Positions 46,155-55,775 are shown, numbered from the stretch's first letter. The stretch: 64,000 nt of DNA from Streptomyces piniterrae (GCF_005048155.1 NZ_SUMB01000008.1:124001-188000), one strand, 5' to 3'. Notes: generated by a model from the letters alone, not told the origin. Made by a program: numbers and translations.

Positions 46155-46703
46155 CTACTTCACATCTGTCAGGCAGAGCACAAACCGCTTGCCGGAGCCC
46201 CTGCGACTGCGCTGCTGCTCGCCATAGCCCCTGGTGCCCTCGGGGCAGAGAGTGATGTCGGTGGTCTCCGTGTGGACTTCCTTCACCTTGAACTCGGCCT
46301 CCGAAGTGCCGCAATCCACCACCTGGAGATCGGGGTTGATGGTGTTGCCGTTGTTCTTCAGACAGTCCCCCACCTCGGCGGTGTCAGCGTCGTCCCAGCT
46401 CATCACCCAGATGACTCCCGCGAAGATCACGGCGATGATGAGCCCGATGATCTTCAGGATCGCCATGGGGGACCGGCGGGTGGAAGGCGGCGGCGGGGGA
46501 ACCGGTGCCCCACCGTGCATGTAGGGCTGCTGCGGTGCCTGCGGGTAACCCGGCTGCGGCTGCTGTCCATACGGGGCTTGCTGCTGCGGGTACGCGTAGC
46601 CGCCCTGGGGCTGGCCGTACGGAGCTTGCGGCGCTTGCGGATACGGGTTCTGCCCGTAGGGCTGCTGACCGTACGGATTCTGGCCATGAGGCGGCGTCGT
46701 CAT
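46155..46703 (-). CDS. Small membrane protein with Pro/Gln/Tyr-rich N-terminus (LppU-like)
   Basis: A 182-residue protein. The first 80 residues are a repeated Tyr/Pro/Gly/Gln stretch (QNPYGQQPYGQNPYPQAP). A membrane segment lies near 84-103 (AILKIIGLIIAVIFAGVIWV). The extracytoplasmic domain contains four Cys (DCLKNNG, VDCGTS, LCPEG, LCLTD) and resembles the LppU/SCO3897-type family. The start at 46703 has GGGGGAATC upstream. Function unknown. Confidence 0.8.
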   Translation of the reverse strand: MTTPPHGQNPYGQQPYGQNPYPQAPQAPYGQPQGGYAYPQQQAPYGQQPQPGYPQAPQQPYMHGGAPVPPPPPSTRRSPMAILKIIGLIIAVIFAGVIWVMSWDDADTAEVGDCLKNNGNTINPDLQVVDCGTSEAEFKVKEVHTETTDITLCPEGTRGYGEQQRSRRGSGKRFVLCLTDVK

Positions 46704-46812
46704 GCGATTCCCCCGATATTGATGTGTACAGGCTTGTGTAGGACGCCCGTAAGTTATCGGGTCGGGTGACGTCGGCGGGGGCTGGGTGCCCCATCGGCAG
46801 AAGACGTGACGC

Positions 46813-48072
46813 CTAACGGCGCCTAAAGCGGACCAATGCCGCGACGACCGCCGCGTAGACCGCGGCCACAACGACTATCAGAACGACCGACTTCCCGTTC
46901 GGCGGCAGCATGAGGGCGGCGACCGCCGCGGCACCGACGAAGGCGACGTTGAACAGCACGTCGTAGATGGCGAAGATCCGGCCGCGGAAGGCATCGTCGA
47001 CCGACGACTGGACCACTGTGTCGGTGGAAATCTTGGTGCCTTGTGTGCTGATACCGAGCACGAACGCGGCTGCCAGCATCGGCACCGGAGCGAAGAGCAG
47101 GCCGAGCGTGGGTACCAACACCGCGCCCAGGGCGGCGCAAACGGCAATCCAGCCGAAGGCGGTGAGCCGCCCGACCGCCCAGGGCGTCACGAGAGCGGCC
47201 GCGAAGAAACCTGCTCCCGACACCACGACGGTGATCCCGAGCAGGGCCAGGCCGTCGGACTCGTTGTCGGTCCAGGCGTATCGGCACAGCATGAGGACCA
47301 TGACCGTCACGGCTCCGTAGCAGAAGCGGACTATGGTCATCGCGGTCAGCGCGCGGGCAGCGGGGCGCCGCTCGGCGAGATGACGAAGGCCGTCCGCGAG
47401 CCCCCGTACCGTGCTCAACAGGGCTTCCCGCAGGTGCGGTTGGAGCAGTGAGGGGTCGGGGCCGAGGAGCCCGGGCGCCATCCGCAGCGCGGTGAGAGCC
47501 GAACAGAGGTAGAGGGCCGCCGCGAGCAGGACGACGACGGCGTCCACATTCGTGCCGGCGAGGCGGACGGCGAAGGCGAGCCCGCCGCCGGCGGTCGCGG
47601 CGAGCGTTCCGGCAGTGGGCGCAAGGGAGTTGGCCATCACGAGCTGCTTCTCGCCCCGGACCACGCGGGGGAGCGCGGCCGAAATGCCGGCCAGGACGAA
47701 GCGGTTCACGGCGGTCACGGACAGGGCGGAGGCGTAGAACAGCCAGTCGGGGACCTTGGCCACCATCAAGGCGGCCGTCACCGCGGCCAGCAGAGTCCGC
47801 AGCAGATTCCCGTACAGGATGACCTGGCGGCGGCGCCAGCGGTCGAGCAGCACACCGGTGAAGGGGCCGAGGAGCGAGTAGGGAAGCAGCAGGATGGCCA
47901 TGGCGGAGGCGATGGCCGCGGCCGAGGTCTGCTTCTCGGGCGAGAAGACGACGAAGGTCGCGAGTGCGACTTGGTAGACGCCGTCGGCGCCTTGGGAGAG
48001 GAGCCGTGCGGCCAGGAGGGATCGGAAGTCCCGGAGCTGGAGTAATACGCGGAGATCGCGCACAGCATGCAT
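46813..48072 (-). CDS. Major facilitator superfamily transporter
   Basis: A 419-residue transporter with about 12 membrane segments. The motif between segments 2 and 3 is GPFTGVLLDRWRRRQVILYGN, a typical MFS signature (GxxxDrxGrr). Overall it resembles drug-efflux-type MFS-3 proteins (MHAVRDLRVLLQLRDFRSLL start). Substrate unknown. The frame extends five codons to 48087; I chose the ATG at 48072. Confidence 0.88.
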   Translation of the reverse strand: MHAVRDLRVLLQLRDFRSLLAARLLSQGADGVYQVALATFVVFSPEKQTSAAAIASAMAILLLPYSLLGPFTGVLLDRWRRRQVILYGNLLRTLLAAVTAALMVAKVPDWLFYASALSVTAVNRFVLAGISAALPRVVRGEKQLVMANSLAPTAGTLAATAGGGLAFAVRLAGTNVDAVVVLLAAALYLCSALTALRMAPGLLGPDPSLLQPHLREALLSTVRGLADGLRHLAERRPAARALTAMTIVRFCYGAVTVMVLMLCRYAWTDNESDGLALLGITVVVSGAGFFAAALVTPWAVGRLTAFGWIAVCAALGAVLVPTLGLLFAPVPMLAAAFVLGISTQGTKISTDTVVQSSVDDAFRGRIFAIYDVLFNVAFVGAAAVAALMLPPNGKSVVLIVVVAAVYAAVVAALVRFRRR

Positions 48073-48093
48073 GAGGCACAGCCTCACACAGCC

Positions 48094-48128
48094 CGCAGGC
48101 CCCCGGGTGGAATATCCGGGGGCCTGCG
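48094..48128 (-). terminator. Terminator of inositol-3-phosphate synthase gene
   Basis: The stem CGCAGGCCCCCGG (48094-48106) / CCGGGGGCCTGCG (48116-48128) starts 24 bases beyond the ino1 stop and separates it from the MFS gene. Confidence 0.8.
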
Positions 48129-48151
48129 TGGAGCGTTGAGCGGCGGACGCC

Positions 48152-49234
48152 TCAGCGCTCGACGTCGCCCTTGATGAACTTCTCGACGTTCTCGCGAGCC
48201 TCGTCGTCGAAGTACTGCACCGGCGGCGACTTCATGAAGTACGACGAAGCGGAGAGGATCGGGCCGCCGATGCCCCGGTCCTTGGCGATCTTCGCGGCGC
48301 GCAGGGCGTCGATGATGACGCCGGCGGAGTTCGGGGAGTCCCAGACCTCGAGCTTGTACTCGAGGTTCAGCGGGACGTCACCGAAGGCGCGGCCCTCGAG
48401 GCGGACATAGGCCCACTTGCGGTCGTCCAGCCAGGCCACGAAGTCCGACGGGCCGATGTGGACGTTGTCCTCGCCCAGCTCACGGTCCCTGATCTGGGAG
48501 GTGACGGCCTGCGTCTTGGAGATCTTCTTGGACTCCAGGCGCTCGCGCTCGAGCATGTTCTTGAAGTCCATGTTGCCGCCGACGTTCAGCTGCATCGTGC
48601 GGTCCAGGACGACGCCCCGGTCCTCGAAGAGCTTGGCCATCACGCGGTGCGTGATCGTGGCGCCGACCTGGGACTTGATGTCGTCACCGACGATCGGGAC
48701 ACCGGCCTCGGTGAACTTGTCCGCCCACTCCTTGGTGCCGGCGATGAAGACCGGGAGGGCGTTGACGAACGCGACCTTGGCGTCGATGGCGCACTGCGCG
48801 TAGTACTTCGCGGCGTCCTCGGAGCCGACAGGGAGGTAGCAGACCAGGACGTCGACCTGCTTGTCCTTGAGGACCTGGACGATGTCGACCGGAGTCTCCT
48901 CGGACTCCTCGATCGTCATCCGGTAGTACTTGCCCAGGCCGTCGAGGGTGTGGCCGCGCTGGACCGTCACGCCGGCGTTCGGCACGTCGCAGATCTTGAT
49001 GGTGTTGTTCTCGCTGGCGCCGATGGCATCCGCGAGGTCGAGGCCGACCTTCTTGGCGTCGACGTCGAAGGCGGCCACGAACTCGATGTCGCGGACGTGG
49101 TAGTCGCCGAACTGCACGTGCATGAGGCCGGGCACGCGGCTGTTCGGGTCGGCGTCCTTGTAGTACTCGACGCCCTGTACCAGCGAGGCGGCGCAGTTGC
49201 CCACGCCGACGATGGCTACGCGAACCGAACCCAT
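48152..49234 (-). CDS. ino1: Inositol-3-phosphate synthase
   Basis: A 360-residue NAD-dependent enzyme converting glucose 6-phosphate to 1L-myo-inositol 3-phosphate, the first step to phosphatidylinositol and mycothiol in actinobacteria. The Rossmann loop is VGVGNCAASL near the N-terminus, and GDDIKSQVGATITHR and LNVGGNMDFKNM are family blocks. The start at 49234 (MGSVRVAIV) has GGGAGCAACCGGA upstream. It follows the PadR gene by 46 bp on the same strand and is probably co-regulated by it. Confidence 0.97.
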   Translation of the reverse strand: MGSVRVAIVGVGNCAASLVQGVEYYKDADPNSRVPGLMHVQFGDYHVRDIEFVAAFDVDAKKVGLDLADAIGASENNTIKICDVPNAGVTVQRGHTLDGLGKYYRMTIEESEETPVDIVQVLKDKQVDVLVCYLPVGSEDAAKYYAQCAIDAKVAFVNALPVFIAGTKEWADKFTEAGVPIVGDDIKSQVGATITHRVMAKLFEDRGVVLDRTMQLNVGGNMDFKNMLERERLESKKISKTQAVTSQIRDRELGEDNVHIGPSDFVAWLDDRKWAYVRLEGRAFGDVPLNLEYKLEVWDSPNSAGVIIDALRAAKIAKDRGIGGPILSASSYFMKSPPVQYFDDEARENVEKFIKGDVER

Positions 49235-49280
49235 TCCGGTTGCTCCCTGTGTTCTCGATGAGGCCCTGTGCAACAGGCCC

Positions 49281-49961
49281 TCATGTGGTGGTGTCATCGG
49301 ACGGATCCGGCCGGGAACCACCCCGGTGCCGGGGCAGGCCGCCCGTATCTCCTGACTGGTCCTTCTTGCCCTGCTCTGCGGAACCCGGTGCGCGCTGATC
49401 GCGCCCGGCGCGCTCACTCTCGATGAGCTCGTTCAACCAACGCACTTCGCGCTCCACGGATTCCATGCCATGGCGCTGCAGCTCGAGCGTGTAGTCGTCC
49501 AGCCGCTCGCGGGTCCGGGCCAAAGAGGTGCGCATCCTCTCGAGGCGCTCCTCCAGCCGGCTGCGGCGGCCTTCCAGCACGCGCATCCGGACGTCCCGCG
49601 ACGTCTGACCGAAGAAGGCAAAGCGGACGCCGAAGTGCTCGTCCTCCCACGCATCCGGTCCGGAGTGGGCGAGCAGCTCCTCGAAGTGCTCTTTGCCCGA
49701 TGCGGTCAATCGGTAGACGATCTTCGCTCGGCGTCCCGTCAGTGCCGCGGCGGGTGCGCCCTCCGGGGCGTCACCCGTCTCCTCTATGAGCCAGCCGTTC
49801 GCGACCAGCGCCTTGAGGCAGGGGTAGAGGGTGCCATAGCTGAACGCACGGAAGACCCCGAGCGAGGTGTTGAGCCGTTTTCGCAGCTCATAACCGTGCA
49901 TCGGGGACTCGCGGAGCAGGCCGAGGACGGCGAACTCAAGGATGCCGGAACGTCTGCTCAT
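49281..49961 (-). CDS. PadR family transcriptional regulator
   Basis: A 226-residue repressor-type protein. The N-terminal winged helix reads SGILEFAVLGLLRESPMHGYELRKRLNTSLGVFRAFSYGTLYPCLKALVANGWL; the C-terminal part is helical and charged for dimerisation, with a disordered tail. AGGCGGAGG precedes the ATG at 49961. A perfect 10-bp inverted repeat 41 bp upstream (50002-50022) is a likely operator. The downstream gene is ino1, so it may control inositol synthesis or envelope stress genes. Confidence 0.93.
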   Translation of the reverse strand: MSRRSGILEFAVLGLLRESPMHGYELRKRLNTSLGVFRAFSYGTLYPCLKALVANGWLIEETGDAPEGAPAAALTGRRAKIVYRLTASGKEHFEELLAHSGPDAWEDEHFGVRFAFFGQTSRDVRMRVLEGRRSRLEERLERMRTSLARTRERLDDYTLELQRHGMESVEREVRWLNELIESERAGRDQRAPGSAEQGKKDQSGDTGGLPRHRGGSRPDPSDDTTT

Positions 49962-50001
49962 CCTCCGCCTCCCTGGCCTCGTGCGTTCTTTATCTCGTGC
50001 T

Positions 50002-50022
50002 GATGTATCGACTCGATACATC
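50002..50022. promoter_or_regulatory. Likely PadR operator
   Basis: Inverted repeat GATGTATCGA-C-TCGATACATC, containing the ATGTAT...ATACAT core typical of PadR boxes, just upstream of the padR-like gene. It suggests autoregulation. Confidence 0.8.
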
Positions 50023-50322
50023 CAGACGATAGAACGGCGTCCTGGGTGGAACAAGCGGGGGGATGGTGAACGGCGTCACATCACTAATTCGTGCTACGTG
50101 ACCTGACTGTTTTGGAGTGAATTTCAACACTGGGCAGGTTTTGGCCGTGCGTAGTCTGTGCGGCATGCAGAATGCCGGGAACCGTGGGCCGATATGTGGC
50201 GTCCCTGTCCTCGGTGTAGTGCGACTCGCGCGTCAGGAGCGGGTCGTACATCGGGGGGACCTGAAGACAACTGCCGCCTTCAGGCGACGAGATAGCGCGC
50301 CTGCCCGAGGAGTATCCGTTCC

Positions 50323-52965
50323 ATGAGCGAGCACCGTCGCAAACCGCCACAGCCGCAAGGTGGCGGACGTGCCGCGGCCCGTCGCGCCGCGCAGCAGCCC
50401 ACAGGGCGCCGTGCCGTGCGAGGTTCCGCTGCCGGTCCTGCGCCCGGCTCCGAACCGTATGGCCAGGAGCGGCCCTACGGAGGGCGGGCCGAGGCTCGCC
50501 GTGCCGCCCAGCGTGGTTCCCGCCGACGGACCCCCGACGACGCTGCGATGGCCGCTGGTGGCGGCCGTGGTGGTCGACGTGGCGGAGGCCGCGGCGGCGG
50601 TGGCGGCCATGGCCCCGAGGGAGGGCCCGGTCGCGGTAGCGGGAGGCCTCCCAAGAAGCGCTTCATCGACTACCCCCGGTTCAACCGCACCGGCTGGCGC
50701 CGCTTCGTGCCCTCCTGGAAGCAGGTCACCGGCCTGACCGTCACCTTCATGGGCCTGATCGTCGGAGCGGCCGGCGTCGCGCTGGCCCTGGTGCACGTCC
50801 CCAGCGAGAGCGATGCCGCCAAGCAGCAGAACAACGTCTACCTGTGGGCCGACGGCTCGGTGATGGCCCGGGACGGTCAGACGAACCGGCAGAACGTCAA
50901 GATCGCCGAGATTCCGAAAGCGATGCAGTGGGCGGCGATGGCCGCGGAGAACGCGTCCTTCAAGACGGACTCGGGTGTGGACCCCATGGGCATCGCGCGA
51001 GCACTGTTCAACATGGCCAGGGGAGGTGACACCCAGGGCGGATCGACCATCACCCAGCAGTACGTCAAGAACGCGATGCTGACCCAGGAGCAGACGCTCG
51101 ACCGTAAGGTCAAGGAGCTGTTCATCTCGATAAAGGTCGACTCGAAGATGAGCAAGGACGAGATCCTCCAGGGCTACCTGAACACCAGCTACTACGGTCG
51201 CGGGGCCTACGGCATCCAGGCAGCGGCCCAGGCGTACTACGGGAAGAACGCCTTCGAACTGAATCCGGCCGAGAGCGCCATGCTGGCGACCGTGCTCAAG
51301 GGCGCCGACCTGTACGACCCGGCCGGCGGCTCGGGCCCGCACTCGTCCAAGGCGGAGAACACCAAGCGTGCTCAGGCGCGCTGGAGCTGGATCCTCGACC
51401 GGGAGGTCGAGGTGGGGTTCATGGACAAGTCCGTTCGTGACAAGTACCGGAAGTTCCCCACGCCCGACCAGCCGAAGGCCGTGGCCAGCAAGACCGGCCA
51501 GATCGGCTACCTGATGGACACCGCGAAGAAGTACGTCCTGAAGCACTCCACCATCGGCGAAGCGCTGTTCGACAAGGGCGGCTACACGATCCAGACGACC
51601 TTCGACAGGCGCAAGGTCAACAAGCTCGCCGATGCGGTCAGGAAGGTCGACAAGCGATACATCAACCCGAAGGAGCGCGCGAAGGACAAATATGTCCAGT
51701 TCGGTGCGGCCTCCGTGGTGCCGGGAGACGGCAAGATCGTCGCCTTGTACGGCGGTGAGGGTTACGACAAGGGCCACTTCAGCAACAACGCCGACACCTT
51801 CGGTGTGCCGGTCGGCTCGACCTGGAAGCCGTTCGTCCTTGCGGCGGCCATGAAGTACGGGAAGGCCGACAACCCCGGGGTCGCGGTCTCCCCGGAGAGC
51901 CGGTACAACGGCAACGACCATCTCAAGGTGAAGGACGCGAACGGCGACTACGTCCTGAAGCGAGATAACTCGCCCTTCTTCCAGGAGAACGAGAGCGCTC
52001 ACCGCTGGGGCTACATCTCCTTGGTCAAGGCCATGGAGCAGTCCGTCAACACCCCGTTCGTTCAGCTCGGCATGGATGTCGGGATGACCAAGGTGCGGGA
52101 CATGGCGCACGCCGCGGGAATCTCGGACGAGAGCTTCGACAAGAATCTGAACCCGTCGTTCGCGCTGGGTACCTCGACGCCGAGCGCGATTCGGATGGCC
52201 GATGCCTATGCGACGTTCGCTGCCTCGGGGAAGAAGTACGAGCCGTATTCGGTGACCAAGGTGACGCGTGAAGGCGTGGATGAGCCGGGTTTCGAGAAGC
52301 CCCATGAGGAAACGGCGATGGATGCCGAAATCGCCAACAACGTGACCAAGGTGCTGCAGAACGTCATCAAGAACGGCACGGCCAAGGACGCGAGGAGGGT
52401 GGGCATTCCGGCGGCGGGCAAGACCGGTACCACCGACGAGAACAAGTCGGCCTGGTTCGTCGGCTACACCCCGAAGCTCTCGACTTCCGTCACGATGTTC
52501 CGTGAGGACCCGAAGAACCCGCGCCAGCTGTCCATGAACGGAGTGGGCGGATTCGACTCGATCCACGGTGGTGCACTGCCCACCGAGGTATGGACCGAGT
52601 ACATGCTCCAGGCGAACATCGGCTCCGCACAGTTCCCCGCGGCCACTGACATCGGGCAGCGCCTCGACGAGGAAGGTATGCCGACCCCGACGCCGACCCC
52701 CACGCCGTCGCAGGAGCCGTCGGAGACGCCGTCCGAGACGCCGAGCGAGTCCGCTCCCCCGAGCGGCTCTCCGAGCCCTGGCCCCACGGAGACCTGCTCC
52801 ACCTGGGACGTCAAGTGCCAGGAAACCGGTGGGACGACAACCGGTGGGGATACCGGTGGGACCACCGGAGGGGAGACGAGTCCGACCCCTGATCCCGGAG
52901 GCCCCGGCGGCGGTAACGGCAACGGCAACGGCGGAGGCTTGTTCGGCGGCCCCTCCGGCTCTTGA
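50323..52965 (+). CDS. Class A penicillin-binding protein
   Basis: An 880-residue bifunctional peptidoglycan synthase. A 130-residue Arg/Gly-rich cytoplasmic N-terminus leads to a membrane anchor (about 135-158). The GT51 glycosyltransferase follows, with catalytic Glu209 (AAENASF) and GGSTITQQYVKN. The transpeptidase has Ser499 in STWK, SVN and KTGTT. The C-terminus is Pro/Thr/Ser/Glu- and Gly-rich, exposed outside. The ATG at 50323 has CGAGGAG upstream. Confidence 0.97.
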   Translation: MSEHRRKPPQPQGGGRAAARRAAQQPTGRRAVRGSAAGPAPGSEPYGQERPYGGRAEARRAAQRGSRRRTPDDAAMAAGGGRGGRRGGGRGGGGGHGPEGGPGRGSGRPPKKRFIDYPRFNRTGWRRFVPSWKQVTGLTVTFMGLIVGAAGVALALVHVPSESDAAKQQNNVYLWADGSVMARDGQTNRQNVKIAEIPKAMQWAAMAAENASFKTDSGVDPMGIARALFNMARGGDTQGGSTITQQYVKNAMLTQEQTLDRKVKELFISIKVDSKMSKDEILQGYLNTSYYGRGAYGIQAAAQAYYGKNAFELNPAESAMLATVLKGADLYDPAGGSGPHSSKAENTKRAQARWSWILDREVEVGFMDKSVRDKYRKFPTPDQPKAVASKTGQIGYLMDTAKKYVLKHSTIGEALFDKGGYTIQTTFDRRKVNKLADAVRKVDKRYINPKERAKDKYVQFGAASVVPGDGKIVALYGGEGYDKGHFSNNADTFGVPVGSTWKPFVLAAAMKYGKADNPGVAVSPESRYNGNDHLKVKDANGDYVLKRDNSPFFQENESAHRWGYISLVKAMEQSVNTPFVQLGMDVGMTKVRDMAHAAGISDESFDKNLNPSFALGTSTPSAIRMADAYATFAASGKKYEPYSVTKVTREGVDEPGFEKPHEETAMDAEIANNVTKVLQNVIKNGTAKDARRVGIPAAGKTGTTDENKSAWFVGYTPKLSTSVTMFREDPKNPRQLSMNGVGGFDSIHGGALPTEVWTEYMLQANIGSAQFPAATDIGQRLDEEGMPTPTPTPTPSQEPSETPSETPSESAPPSGSPSPGPTETCSTWDVKCQETGGTTTGGDTGGTTGGETSPTPDPGGPGGGNGNGNGGGLFGGPSGS

Positions 52966-52977
52966 TGATCGCCGACT

Positions 52978-52991
52978 GTTTCACGTGAAAC
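52978..52991. promoter_or_regulatory. parS site
   Basis: Perfect GTTTCACGTGAAAC 12 bases after the PBP stop; one of a pair 23 bp apart. Confidence 0.95.
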
Positions 52992-53000
52992 CAAGCGACT

Positions 53001-53014
53001 GTTTCACGTGAAAC
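53001..53014. promoter_or_regulatory. parS site
   Basis: Perfect GTTTCACGTGAAAC, second of the pair, followed by a terminator hairpin. Confidence 0.95.
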
Positions 53015-53019
53015 ATGAA

Positions 53020-53065
53020 GCGGCGAAGCCCCCGACCCGGCTCGACCGGGCGGGGGCTTCGCCGC
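53020..53065 (+). terminator. Terminator after the PBP gene
   Basis: A 15-bp stem GCGGCGAAGCCCCCG/CGGGGGCTTCGCCGC, just after the parS pair. Confidence 0.85.
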
Positions 53066-53098
53066 GTTCGGGCAAGGGGCGTACGGCAGGATGGGGCC

Positions 53099-54580
53099 AT
53101 GACGAGCGTGCGACAGGATGAGCCCGTACGGCCGACGAACCGGGACGAGGTGGCGGCGGCCGGCAGCGAGCTGATCGGAGGACCGATCGGACGGCGCGCG
53201 CTGTTCGGCACCAGCTGGCTGACGCCGGTGCGGTTCGTTGCGCTCGTCGCCATCGGAATGTTCGCGCTCGGCATGGTGCAGAAGCTGCCCTGTTACAACG
53301 GCGGGTGGTTCTTCGGGACCACGACCCAGTACACCCATGCCTGCTACTCCGACATTCCCCATCTCTATGCGGGGCGTGGCTTCGCCGACGGACTGGCCCC
53401 GTATTTCGACAAGCTGCCCGGCGATATGGAGTACCTCGAGTACCCCGTGCTGACCGGTGCCTTTATGCAGCTCGCCTCCTGGATGACTCCGCACGGGGGA
53501 TCGATCCAGCAGCAAGAACAGATCTACTGGCTGGTCAACGCCGGCATGCTGATGATCTGCGCCGTCGTTATCGCCGTGTGCGTGGCCCGGACGCACCGGC
53601 GCCGGCCCTGGGACGGTCTCCTCGTCGCCCTGGCGCCGGCCTTCGCGCTCACCGCCACCATCAACTGGGACCTGCTGGCGATCGCCCTGACCGCCCTGGG
53701 AATGCTGAAGTGGTCACGGAGCCGGCCTCTGGCGGCGGGCATCATGATCGGGCTGGCGACCGCCGCGAAGCTGTACCCGGTGCTGCTGCTCGGGCCGCTG
53801 CTGGTGCTCTGCTGGCGCGCGGGAGCCTGGCGCGCGTACGGAAGGGTCGTGGCGGGCACGGCGGCATCCTGGCTCCTGGTCAATCTGCCGGTGATGATCA
53901 CGCACGATGTGACCGGCTTCCACATCAGGGAGGGCTGGGCGAAGTTCTACACCTTCAGCCAGGAGCGCCCCATCGACTTCGGATCGATCTGGCTCCTGAT
54001 CTCGCAGCGCACCGGTAATCCCCTGGAGAACGCCAACACCTACGCCACCCTGCTGATGATCCTGGGCTGTGGCGCCATCGGACTGCTGACGCTCTACGCA
54101 CCGCGCCGGCCGCGCTTCGCCCAGCTCGCGTTCCTCGTCGTCGCGCTCTTCATCCTCACCAACAAGGTCTACTCGCCGCAGTACGTTCTCTGGCTGACCC
54201 CGCTCGCCGCGCTGGCCCGGCCCCGCTGGCGGGACTTCCTGATCTGGCAGGCCTGCGAGGTCATGTACTTCCTGGGTATCTGGATGTACCTCGCCTACAC
54301 CAGCAACGGCGACAAACATCAGGGGCTGCCGACGGAGGGCTACCAACTGGCCATCGCCCTCCACCTGTTGGGCACCCTCTACCTGTGCGCCGTGGTGGTA
54401 CGGGACATCCTGATGCCGGAGCGGGACGTCGTGCGTAGAGACGGCGATGACGATCCGTCGGGGGGTGTCCTGGACCGGGCACCGGACGTGTTCGTCCTCG
54501 GCCGGACCTATCACGAGCCGCGGCACGCGCTGCACTTCGAGGGGCAGCCACGGGTGCGCTGGGGCGTCGTACAGGACTGA
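53099..54580 (+). CDS. Multi-pass membrane glycosyltransferase, GT87/DUF2029-like
   Basis: A 493-residue polytopic protein with about ten membrane segments. An early extracytoplasmic loop contains CYSDIPHLYAGRGFADGLAPYFD and MEYLEYPVLTGAFM, typical of polyprenyl-phosphate-mannose dependent GT87 enzymes (with acidic residues after segment 1). It probably extends a lipoglycan or glycoprotein using a lipid-linked sugar donor; acceptor unknown. The ATG at 53099 (MTSVRQDEPV) is chosen; the upstream frame runs through the terminator. Confidence 0.85.
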   Translation: MTSVRQDEPVRPTNRDEVAAAGSELIGGPIGRRALFGTSWLTPVRFVALVAIGMFALGMVQKLPCYNGGWFFGTTTQYTHACYSDIPHLYAGRGFADGLAPYFDKLPGDMEYLEYPVLTGAFMQLASWMTPHGGSIQQQEQIYWLVNAGMLMICAVVIAVCVARTHRRRPWDGLLVALAPAFALTATINWDLLAIALTALGMLKWSRSRPLAAGIMIGLATAAKLYPVLLLGPLLVLCWRAGAWRAYGRVVAGTAASWLLVNLPVMITHDVTGFHIREGWAKFYTFSQERPIDFGSIWLLISQRTGNPLENANTYATLLMILGCGAIGLLTLYAPRRPRFAQLAFLVVALFILTNKVYSPQYVLWLTPLAALARPRWRDFLIWQACEVMYFLGIWMYLAYTSNGDKHQGLPTEGYQLAIALHLLGTLYLCAVVVRDILMPERDVVRRDGDDDPSGGVLDRAPDVFVLGRTYHEPRHALHFEGQPRVRWGVVQD

Positions 54581-54601
54581 CCGCCCCTGAACCGAACGGG
54601 A

Positions 54602-54642
54602 AGGGCCCGGTGCCGCAGAGTGTGTCTGCGGCACCGGGCCCT
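54602..54642. terminator. Bidirectional terminator
   Basis: A perfect 18-bp stem (54602-54619 with 54625-54642) between convergent glycosyltransferase and racemase-like genes. Confidence 0.9.
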
Positions 54643-54672
54643 CGGCGTTCCGGAGAGCTGGGCTCGGGCGGC

Positions 54673-55704
54673 TCAGCGGTCCACAAGGCGGTCGTACTGC
54701 GTCGTGGTGTGCCGGAGATGGGCCACCAGTTCCTCGCCCACCTGCGGCGCGGGTGCGTCCGCCGGTACGAACAGAATCGACACCTGCATGTGCGGGGGCT
54801 CCGCGAACCAGCGCTGCTTCCCGGCCCACACATACGGCGCGAGATTGCGGTTGACGGTTGCCAGACCTGCGCGGGCCACGCCCTTGGCGCGCGGCATCAC
54901 ACCGTGCAGAGCCTTGGGAGCCTCCAGGCCGACGCCATGCGACGTGCCGCCGGCGACCACGACCAAGTAGCCGTCGGAGGCCGCCTTTTGCTGGCGGTAG
55001 CCGAAGCGGTCCCCCTTCGCGACGCGCGTGACGTCGAGCACCGAGCCGCGGTACTCGGTGGCCTCGTGGTCGCCGAGCCACAGCCGGGTGCCGATCCGCG
55101 CGCGGAACCGGGTCTGCGGGAACTGCTGCTGGAGACGGGCGAGTTCATTGGCCTTGAGGTGGCTGACGAACATGGTGTGCAGCGGCAGGCGGGCGGCGCG
55201 GAGCCGGTCCATCCAACCGATGACCTCTTCGACCGCGTCGGACCCGTCGGTGCGGTCCAGCGGCAGATGGATCGCGAACCCTTCGAGCCGGACGTCCTCG
55301 ATGGCCGCGGCCAGCTTCGGCAGGTCCTCCGGCGCGACACCGTGCCGCTTCATGCTGCTCATGACCTCGATGACGACCCTGGCGCCCACCAGGCCGCCCA
55401 CGCCCTCGACCGAGGAGACCGAGCGGATGGCCCGGTCGGGCAGCGGCACCGGCTCCTCGCCGTGCCGGAACGGCGTCAGAACGAGCAGGTCACCGCTGAA
55501 GAAGTCCTTGATGCGGGCCGCTTCGTAGGTCGTACCGACCGCGAGGATGTCGGCACCGAGGCGGGTGGCCTCATCGGCGAGGCGCTCATGGCCGAAGCCG
55601 TAGCCGTTGCCTTTGCACACCGGGACCAGCCCGGGGAACTGCTGGAGAACGCTCTGCTGATGCGCCCGCCAGCGCGCGGTGTCGACGTAGAGGGTGAGCG
55701 CCAT
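54673..55704 (-). CDS. Alanine-racemase-like PLP protein, probably lacking the second catalytic base
   Basis: A 343-residue protein with an alanine-racemase TIM barrel. The N-terminal PLP lysine is present (VCKGNGYGFG, Lys31). The C-terminal part aligns by GDRFGYRQQK, but the block that carries the catalytic Tyr in true racemases (GYADGxPR) reads AGGTSHGVG here, so the D-Ala/L-Ala interconverting base appears lost. It is next to femX and may act on peptidoglycan precursors or bind PLP for another role. It is shorter than typical Alr (about 370-390). Confidence 0.85.
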   Translation of the reverse strand: MALTLYVDTARWRAHQQSVLQQFPGLVPVCKGNGYGFGHERLADEATRLGADILAVGTTYEAARIKDFFSGDLLVLTPFRHGEEPVPLPDRAIRSVSSVEGVGGLVGARVVIEVMSSMKRHGVAPEDLPKLAAAIEDVRLEGFAIHLPLDRTDGSDAVEEVIGWMDRLRAARLPLHTMFVSHLKANELARLQQQFPQTRFRARIGTRLWLGDHEATEYRGSVLDVTRVAKGDRFGYRQQKAASDGYLVVVAGGTSHGVGLEAPKALHGVMPRAKGVARAGLATVNRNLAPYVWAGKQRWFAEPPHMQVSILFVPADAPAPQVGEELVAHLRHTTTQYDRLVDR

Positions 55705-55775
55705 GGCCGGGCCCGGGACCTTTCTCGTGGCTGGGGTGTGTCAGGGGTACGAACTGGAGCGGTGGAGCGGGCGGG

